From: Halomonas lysinitropha
GTDB lineage: Bacteria; Pseudomonadota; Gammaproteobacteria; Pseudomonadales; Halomonadaceae
Length of the DNA stretch: 64,000 nucleotides
Direction of reading: 5' to 3'
NCBI RefSeq assembly: GCF_902500215.1
Contig: NZ_CABVOU010000039.1
Location: 1-64,000 of the forward strand
The notes beneath the pieces are model-generated. The model ran no database searches, had not been told where the DNA came from, and saw only the letters and a list, made by a program, of their open reading frames with translations. Shown here piece after piece: positions 59,096 through 64,000 of the stretch (within the stretch, counting starts at the first letter, position 1; the number at the start of each line of letters is the position of its first letter). The translations under genes and the position numbers were made by a program.

Positions 59096-59896
59096 ATGCA
59101 CCCCCCGCGTATCCTGCTCGGCGTCAACATCGACCATATTGCCACCCTGCGCCAGGCGCGTGGCACCCGCTATCCGGATCCGGTCCAGGCAGCCTTGCTG
59201 GCCGAGGAGGCCGGTGCCGACGGCATCACCGTGCATCTGCGCGAGGATCGTCGCCATATCCAGGAGCGCGATGTGCGCCTGCTGGTTGATGTGCTCAACA
59301 CGCGCATGAACCTGGAGATGGCGGTTACCGAGGAGATGCTGTGCCTGGCAGAGACGCTGCGTCCGGCCCATGTCTGCCTGGTCCCCGAGAAGCGCGAGGA
59401 GCTGACCACCGAGGGCGGGCTCGACGTGGCCGGGGGATTCGAGGCCGTTTCCGTAGCCTGCCGACGCCTTGCCGCGGCCGGCTGCGAGGTGTCGCTGTTC
59501 ATCGACCCCGAGCCCGACCAGATCGAGGCGGCGACCCGGGCCGGTGCGCCGGTGATCGAGTTGCATACCGGCGCCTATGCCGAGGTCGCGGGCGAGGCCG
59601 CTCGCCGTGAGCATGCCCGGTTATCGGCCGCCGTCGAGATGGCCCTCGAGCTGGGGCTCACGGTCAACGCCGGCCATGGCCTCAATTATCATAATGTCGA
59701 GGCCATCGCCGCGCTGCCGGGCATCCACGAACTCAACATCGGCCATGCGATCATTGCTCGGGCATGCTTCGTGGGTCTCAAGGAGGCCGTGGCCGAGATG
59801 AAGCGACTGGCCATCGCCGGCCAGGAGGCGGGTTTCGTTGCCTCGCTCGACGAGCACAACCACGACCACGATGCGGAGGCGGACGGCTGCCGATGA
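59096..59896 (+). CDS. pdxJ: pyridoxine 5'-phosphate synthase
   Basis: A 266-residue TIM-barrel enzyme forming pyridoxine phosphate from 3-amino-2-oxopropyl phosphate and deoxyxylulose phosphate. [16 protein letters not shown] at the N-terminus, [14 protein letters not shown] and [17 protein letters not shown] are signatures. GGAG lies seven bases before the ATG at 59096. The upstream frame (from 58970) is made of heptamer repeat and is not coding. acpS overlaps by four bases. Confidence 0.96.
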   Translation: MHPPRILLGVNIDHIATLRQARGTRYPDPVQAALLAEEAGADGITVHLREDRRHIQERDVRLLVDVLNTRMNLEMAVTEEMLCLAETLRPAHVCLVPEKREELTTEGGLDVAGGFEAVSVACRRLAAAGCEVSLFIDPEPDQIEAATRAGAPVIELHTGAYAEVAGEAARREHARLSAAVEMALELGLTVNAGHGLNYHNVEAIAALPGIHELNIGHAIIARACFVGLKEAVAEMKRLAIAGQEAGFVASLDEHNHDHDAEADGCR

Positions 59897-60270
59897 TCAT
59901 CGGGATCGGCACCGATATCACCCGGATAGCCCGTTTCGAGCGAGCCATGGCTCGCCACGGCCAGCGCTTTGCGCTGCGTCTGCTCGGCGAACGGGAGCAG
60001 GAATACTACCGTGACCATGGCCAGCCTGCGGCCTTCCTGGCCAAGCGGTTCGCCGCCAAGGAGGCCTTCGTCAAGGCGCTGGGTACCGGGCTGCGTCGAG
60101 GCATGCGCTGGACCGAGATCCAGGTGGTCAACGACGCGCTGGGGCGGCCGTCACTGGTGCTCTCCGGCAAGGCGCTCGAAATGGCCGAGGCGGCCGGCGT
60201 CAGATCGGTTCACCTGTCACTCTCCGACGAAGAGGCCCTGACCGTCGCCTTCGTGGTGCTCGAGGGCTGA
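59893..60270 (+). CDS. acpS: holo-[acyl-carrier-protein] synthase
   Basis: A 125-residue enzyme attaching phosphopantetheine to apo-ACP (acpP in this window). [12 protein letters not shown] with metal Asp8, and [19 protein letters not shown] with the conserved Glu. The usual pdxJ-acpS pairing is present. Its last 61 bp overlap the convergent barA gene on the other strand. Confidence 0.95.
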   Translation: MIIGIGTDITRIARFERAMARHGQRFALRLLGEREQEYYRDHGQPAAFLAKRFAAKEAFVKALGTGLRRGMRWTEIQVVNDALGRPSLVLSGKALEMAEAAGVRSVHLSLSDEEALTVAFVVLEG

Positions 60271-62939
60271 TTCGCCTGCCAGGCACGCAGCTCGGCCATG
60301 GCGGCGTAGAGGTCGGACAGCAGGGGCAAAACGGCGGTCATGCCTCGCGAGCGCAGGCGGGTCTCCAGGGTTTCCGCCAGCAGCCCCAGGCGCGGTGTAC
60401 CGCAATAGCGGCAGGCGCCATTCAAGGCATGCAGGGCGTCGAGCAGGGCCTCCTCGTCGGCATGGTCGACGGCGTCACGGATGGCTCCCTCGCTGTCTTG
60501 CAGAGAGTCGGCCAGTGTCTCCAGCAGCTCCCGGGCGAGGGTCTCGCGTCCACCGGCCAGGCGGGCGCCCAGCTCCAGGTCGATCACCGCCAGTTCCTGG
60601 TCCTCCTCCCCTGACATCTCACCCCCGGCAAACGGCTCGCTCATCGTGGGTCGCGACGGCAGCATGATGCCCAGGTGCTCTTCCAGCAGCTGGTCGAGGC
60701 GACGCGGTTGCAGCGGCTTGATCAGCGTATCATCGAGTCCAGCCTCGCGTAGGTCCTGGTGCTGTTCGCCCTGTACATGGGCGGTAACGGCGATGATCGG
60801 CACCCGCTTCCAGTTGCCACCGAGCCGTCTCAGTGCCCGAGTCGTCTCCACGCCATCCATGCCCGGCATGCGAATGTCCATCAGCACCAGGTCGAAGTCG
60901 CGTTCATGGGCGAGCGCCAGGGCTTCTTCCCCGCTTGCCGCTTGGGTGATCGTGAAGCCGGGTCCGGCCAGCAGCTCATCCAGCAGCCGCCTGTTGGACT
61001 CGGTGTCATCAACGATCAGCAGACGAACCGGCGATGCTGGCGGCCGGCGCTGCGTGGCCGGCGGCAGGGTCCGAGCCGACCCTCTCAGATGGCGGACCAC
61101 CGCATCGGCCAGGGCCGAGCGGGAAACCGGCTTGGCAAGGACTTCGCCACCATGAGGCAGGGGCAGAGCCGGGAGGTCGGGGGGACTGGCGTTGACCAGC
61201 AGCAGGGCGGGGCAGCCCAGGCCGTCCAGGCGTCGCCGCCACGCCGCCAGGTGTGACTCGTCGAGGTCCCCGTTGCCCAGCCCCGCCACGACCAGTGAGG
61301 TGGCGGGCTCGGTGCCGGCCGTTTCCTGTGTGATGACTCGGGCACCCCAGCGGGTCATCAGATGGCGCAGGGCGCGGCGCGTGGGAGGGTGGGGTTCCTC
61401 GAGCAAGATGCTTTCACCGTCCAGGCTGAGCTCCGGGGTGCGTTCGGACTCCGTGCTACCCAATAGCGGCAGGGTGAAGGAGAAGGTCGAGCCCTGGCCG
61501 GGCTCGCTCTCGACGTCGATCTCCCCGCCCATCTGCTCGACCAGCTGCCGGCAGATGGCCAGCCCCAGGCCGGTGCCACCGAATTCTCTCGGGTGGCTGA
61601 TGTCGGCCTGATGGAAGGCCTGGAATAGGCGCTCTCGGGCCTCGTCGGTCAAACCGATGCCGGTGTCGCTGACGCTGACGCGCAGGACCACCCGGCCGCC
61701 ACCGGTCTGTTCCAGCATGACACGCACGGTCACCTCGCCCTGGTCGGTAAACTTGAGAGCGTTGTTGACCAGATTGGTGATGACCTGGCGGGTCCGGAGC
61801 GGGTCCCCCTTGAGGTCAGCCGGCACGTCATCGTAGACCAGGCCGAGCAGCTGCAGCTCCTTCTGATGGGCCAGCGGGGCCTGCAGGCCGAGCACCTCGT
61901 CAACCAGACTGACCATGTCCAGCGGCAGCGTCTCGAGCTCCACCCGGCCAGCCTCCAGCTTGGAAAAATCCAGGATGTCGTTGACCAGCATCAGCAGGTT
62001 GTCGCAGGCCCTTTGTACGTGGTCCAGCCACTCGCGTTGGCGTGGTTCCATCCGCGAGCGCCCCAGCAGCCGGCAGAAGCCGACGATGCCGTTGAGGGGG
62101 GTGCGAATTTCATGGCTCATGTTGGCCAGAAACTCCGACTTGACCCGGTTGGCCTCCAGGGCCCGACGGTGGGCCAGGTCCAGCTCGATGTTCTGGACTT
62201 CGATGGTCTCCATGGATTCCTTCAGATCGTCGGTGGCCTGCTCGATCTGTGCCTGCATCTCCTCCCGGGCCGTCTCGAGGTGGTCGGCCAGGTCATTGAC
62301 GCAGCGTGCCAATCCTGCCAGTTCCGGGGCCGGGGGAAGGGTCAGCCGCTCGGGGACCACCCCCAGGGCCAGGCGATCCAGGGCGCGGCCAGTATCCTCC
62401 AGTGGCTGGCTAACGCGCCGCAGGGTGACATAGGCCGCGAGGAACAGCAGCAGGCCGACGAGCATCAGGATCAGGCCGGCGCTGGCCAGGTAGCGATAGA
62501 AGCTGAGCATCAGCGGTGTGGTGTCGACGTGGAGTACCAGCCGGCTCGCGGCCGAGGTGGTATCGGACAGCGGGACCTGCAGCAGCCACTGGCGCTCGCG
62601 TTCCAGCAGCCGAGAGTCGGCGAGGTCGGGCGCCGGCGCCAGATCACCAAGCCGGCCATGCCGCAGGAGGGATTCACCCTGATCATTTTGCAGGCTCAGC
62701 CCCTGAACATGCGGAAGTGCCAGGAGACCCTCGGTCAGGCGTGATAGCGACCGGTCGTCCCCTCTTGCCAGGGCTGCGTCCAGAGCCGGCGCGACAAGCT
62801 CGGCATCTCGCGTCAACTGGTCGTGAAGTGCCGCATAGCGCTGGCGGTCCTCGAGCACCAGGGCCGCGCTGACCAGCAGGGTCAACAGCAGCAGAGGTAG
62901 ACCGAAGATCATCAGCATCAGTCGGGTCTTGAGGGACAT
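60210..62939 (-). CDS. barA: hybrid sensor histidine kinase BarA/GacS
   Basis: A 909-residue three-module phosphorelay kinase, the sensor for UvrY/GacA and the Csr/Rsm system. Transmembrane helices at about 8-28 and 153-173 bracket a periplasmic region; HAMP follows, then HisKA with His276 ([12 protein letters not shown]), HATPase (N-box NNALKF; DTGIGL; GTGLGL). Residues about 500-620 look like a receiver without a phospho-acceptor Asp (pseudo-receiver). The true receiver has Asp688 ([12 protein letters not shown]) and Lys741, and the C-terminal HPt has His837 ([11 protein letters not shown]). ATG at 62939 has a poor ribosome binding site; a GTG at 62981 is possible. Its 3' end overlaps acpS. 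Confidence 0.92.
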   Translation of the reverse strand: MSLKTRLMLMIFGLPLLLLTLLVSAALVLEDRQRYAALHDQLTRDAELVAPALDAALARGDDRSLSRLTEGLLALPHVQGLSLQNDQGESLLRHGRLGDLAPAPDLADSRLLERERQWLLQVPLSDTTSAASRLVLHVDTTPLMLSFYRYLASAGLILMLVGLLLFLAAYVTLRRVSQPLEDTGRALDRLALGVVPERLTLPPAPELAGLARCVNDLADHLETAREEMQAQIEQATDDLKESMETIEVQNIELDLAHRRALEANRVKSEFLANMSHEIRTPLNGIVGFCRLLGRSRMEPRQREWLDHVQRACDNLLMLVNDILDFSKLEAGRVELETLPLDMVSLVDEVLGLQAPLAHQKELQLLGLVYDDVPADLKGDPLRTRQVITNLVNNALKFTDQGEVTVRVMLEQTGGGRVVLRVSVSDTGIGLTDEARERLFQAFHQADISHPREFGGTGLGLAICRQLVEQMGGEIDVESEPGQGSTFSFTLPLLGSTESERTPELSLDGESILLEEPHPPTRRALRHLMTRWGARVITQETAGTEPATSLVVAGLGNGDLDESHLAAWRRRLDGLGCPALLLVNASPPDLPALPLPHGGEVLAKPVSRSALADAVVRHLRGSARTLPPATQRRPPASPVRLLIVDDTESNRRLLDELLAGPGFTITQAASGEEALALAHERDFDLVLMDIRMPGMDGVETTRALRRLGGNWKRVPIIAVTAHVQGEQHQDLREAGLDDTLIKPLQPRRLDQLLEEHLGIMLPSRPTMSEPFAGGEMSGEEDQELAVIDLELGARLAGGRETLARELLETLADSLQDSEGAIRDAVDHADEEALLDALHALNGACRYCGTPRLGLLAETLETRLRSRGMTAVLPLLSDLYAAMAELRAWQANQPSSTTKATVRASSSESDR

Positions 62940-63020
62940 CGGCAGGCTCGTCGGGCGGTGAATCGGCCTCCAGTATGCCACAGGGCGGGCAGATGCCTGT
63001 CCAGTGTGCAGCCGCAGGGA

Positions 63021-63026
63021 TATAAT
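63021..63026 (+). promoter_or_regulatory. -10 box upstream of cysM
   Basis: A perfect TATAAT 32 bp before the cysM ATG; CTGTCC (62997-63002) at 18 bp is a weak -35. A promoter here is likely since the gene is divergent from barA. Confidence 0.55.
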
Positions 63027-63057
63027 GCCGAACAGGCGTTTCCATCAGGAAGGTTAC

Positions 63058-63954
63058 ATGCATTTTCCCACTCTCGAGGAGACCGTCGGCCATACACCGC
63101 TGGTCCGCCTCAAGCGCATCACTGCCGGGCGCGGCAACACCCTGCTGGCCAAGCTGGAGGGCAACAATCCGGCGGGATCGGTGAAGGACCGTCCGGCGCT
63201 CTCCATGCTCGAGCAGGCCGAGGCCCGTGGCGAGATTGCCCCCGGTGACACCCTGGTCGAAGCGACGTCCGGCAACACCGGAATTGCCCTGGCCATGGCG
63301 GCCGCCATCATGGGGTATCGCATGGTGCTGATCATGCCAGAGAGTGCCTCGGCCGAGCGCAAGCAGGCCATGGCCGCCTACGGCGCCGAGCTGATCGAGG
63401 TGAGCAAGGACGGCGGCATGGAAGAGGCCCGCGATGTGGCCGAGGCGATGATCGCCCGGCATGAGGGGAAGCCGCTGAACCAGTTCGCCAACCCGGACAA
63501 TCCCCTGTCGCACTATCGCACTACCGGGCCGGAACTCTGGGAGCAGACAGGCGGCACCATCACGCACTTCATCAGTTCGATGGGCACCACCGGCACCATC
63601 ATGGGGGTGTCCCGTTACCTCAAGGAGCGCAACCCCGAGGTGCAGATCATCGGCCTGCAGCCCGAGGATGGTGCCAGCATTGCCGGGATCCGCCGCTGGC
63701 CGGCGGAGTACCTGCCGAGTATCTTCGACGCTCGCCGCGTCGATCGGGTGCTGGATATCGGCCAGCAGGAGGCGGAGGAACACATGCGTCGCCTGGCGCG
63801 AGAAGAGGGCATCCTGTCCGGCGTATCGTCCGGCGGGGCACTCGCCGGGGCGTTGCGTATCGCCGCCGAGGTCGAGAATGCGGTGATCGTCTTCATCGTC
63901 TGTGACCGTGGTGACCGCTATCTCTCCACCGGTCTGTTCGCCCCGGAGGCCTGA
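63058..63954 (+). CDS. cysM: cysteine synthase B
   Basis: A 298-residue PLP-dependent O-acetylserine (thiol)-lyase. PLP Lys43 in NPAGSVKDRPA, the substrate loop TSGNTGIALA, phosphate loop GTTGTI, and the Ser in SGVSSGGA. The 298-residue length and the RRWPAEYLPSIFD segment place it with CysM rather than CysK. AGGAAGG precedes the ATG. Relatives sit next to gacS and rlmD in Pseudomonas, and the same neighbours flank it here. Confidence 0.94.
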   Translation: MHFPTLEETVGHTPLVRLKRITAGRGNTLLAKLEGNNPAGSVKDRPALSMLEQAEARGEIAPGDTLVEATSGNTGIALAMAAAIMGYRMVLIMPESASAERKQAMAAYGAELIEVSKDGGMEEARDVAEAMIARHEGKPLNQFANPDNPLSHYRTTGPELWEQTGGTITHFISSMGTTGTIMGVSRYLKERNPEVQIIGLQPEDGASIAGIRRWPAEYLPSIFDARRVDRVLDIGQQEAEEHMRRLAREEGILSGVSSGGALAGALRIAAEVENAVIVFIVCDRGDRYLSTGLFAPEA

Positions 63955-63955
63955 A

Positions 63956-64000
63956 ATGGCCATGCTGGGCAAGCGTCGCCCGACACGAGCGCCGTCGGGT
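63956..64000 (+). CDS. start of a gene, probably rlmD (partial)
   Basis: An ATG two bases after the cysM stop, preceded by GGAGG, opens 15 codons reading MAMLGKRRPTRAPSG to the window edge. A basic N-terminus is compatible with the 23S rRNA m5U1939 methyltransferase RlmD, which commonly follows cysM. Too short to identify from sequence alone. Confidence 0.35.
   Translation, partial: MAMLGKRRPTRAPSG

Overview
The window is GC-rich, gene-dense gammaproteobacterial chromosome. Gene families and gene order point to a Halomonas-like member of the Halomonadaceae (inference from protein families and synteny; no rRNA is present). The blocks comEC-exbB-exbD-msbA-lpxK-ycaR-kdsB-ptp-murB / rne-rluC-HAD-sppA-maf-yceD-rpmF-plsX-fabD-fabG-acpP-fabF-pabC-mltG-tmk-holB-pilZ-tatD, and rpoE-rseA-rseB-mucD / lepA-lepB-rnc-era-recO-pdxJ-acpS, follow an order familiar from Pseudomonas and its relatives. 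Almost everything is core genome.

Layout. 1-300: a small non-coding element with terminal inverted repeats (MITE-like). 299-9706: DUF2062 protein, ComEC, an ExbB/ExbD pair, then lipid A export and maturation (MsbA, LpxK), a Trm112-like protein, KdsB, a low-molecular-weight phosphatase and MurB. 9737-13853: a strong bidirectional terminator, RNase E with a very long disordered tail, and its long 5' leader. 13854-27735: RluC, HAD phosphatase, SppA, Maf, YceD-L32-PlsX-FabD-FabG-AcpP-FabF-PabC (lipid synthesis), MltG, Tmk, HolB, PilZ and TatD. 27769-31393: DUF1285 protein, a UvrD-like helicase and a sulfurtransferase in one tight operon. 31430-35190: the electron-transfer flavoprotein system (ETF-QO divergent from EtfB-EtfA) with a PsrA-like operator between them. 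35383-40046: Mn-type superoxide dismutase, then a five-gene TonB energy-transduction operon, both preceded by Fur-box-like sites. 40062-47246: Fe-dependent alcohol dehydrogenase, exonuclease III with a small basic protein, RhlB, DinG-like helicase and DAHP synthase. 47560-51566: the sigma-E/AlgU envelope-stress locus ending in a DegP-like protease. 51739-53624: a two-gene cassette encoding a stand-alone ATP-dependent DNA ligase and a LigD-type polymerase. 53859-60270: LepA, LepB, RNase III, Era, RecO, PdxJ, AcpS. 60210-64000: BarA/GacS hybrid kinase, CysM, and the first codons of a gene that is probably rlmD.

No obvious phage, CRISPR array, tRNA or rRNA is present. The least ordinary items are: the split Lig/Pol cassette without Ku or phosphoesterase; an in-frame structured insert that gives thymidylate kinase an N-terminal extension; heptanucleotide tandem arrays of a shared AGCTTNN-like family placed over stop codons at two loci; an 81-bp triple repeat in the RNase E tail; a yceD promoter that implies a near-leaderless mRNA; and the MITE-like element at the left edge. 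Start codons were chosen from ribosome binding sites, gene overlaps and family N-termini, and often differ from the longest possible reading frame.
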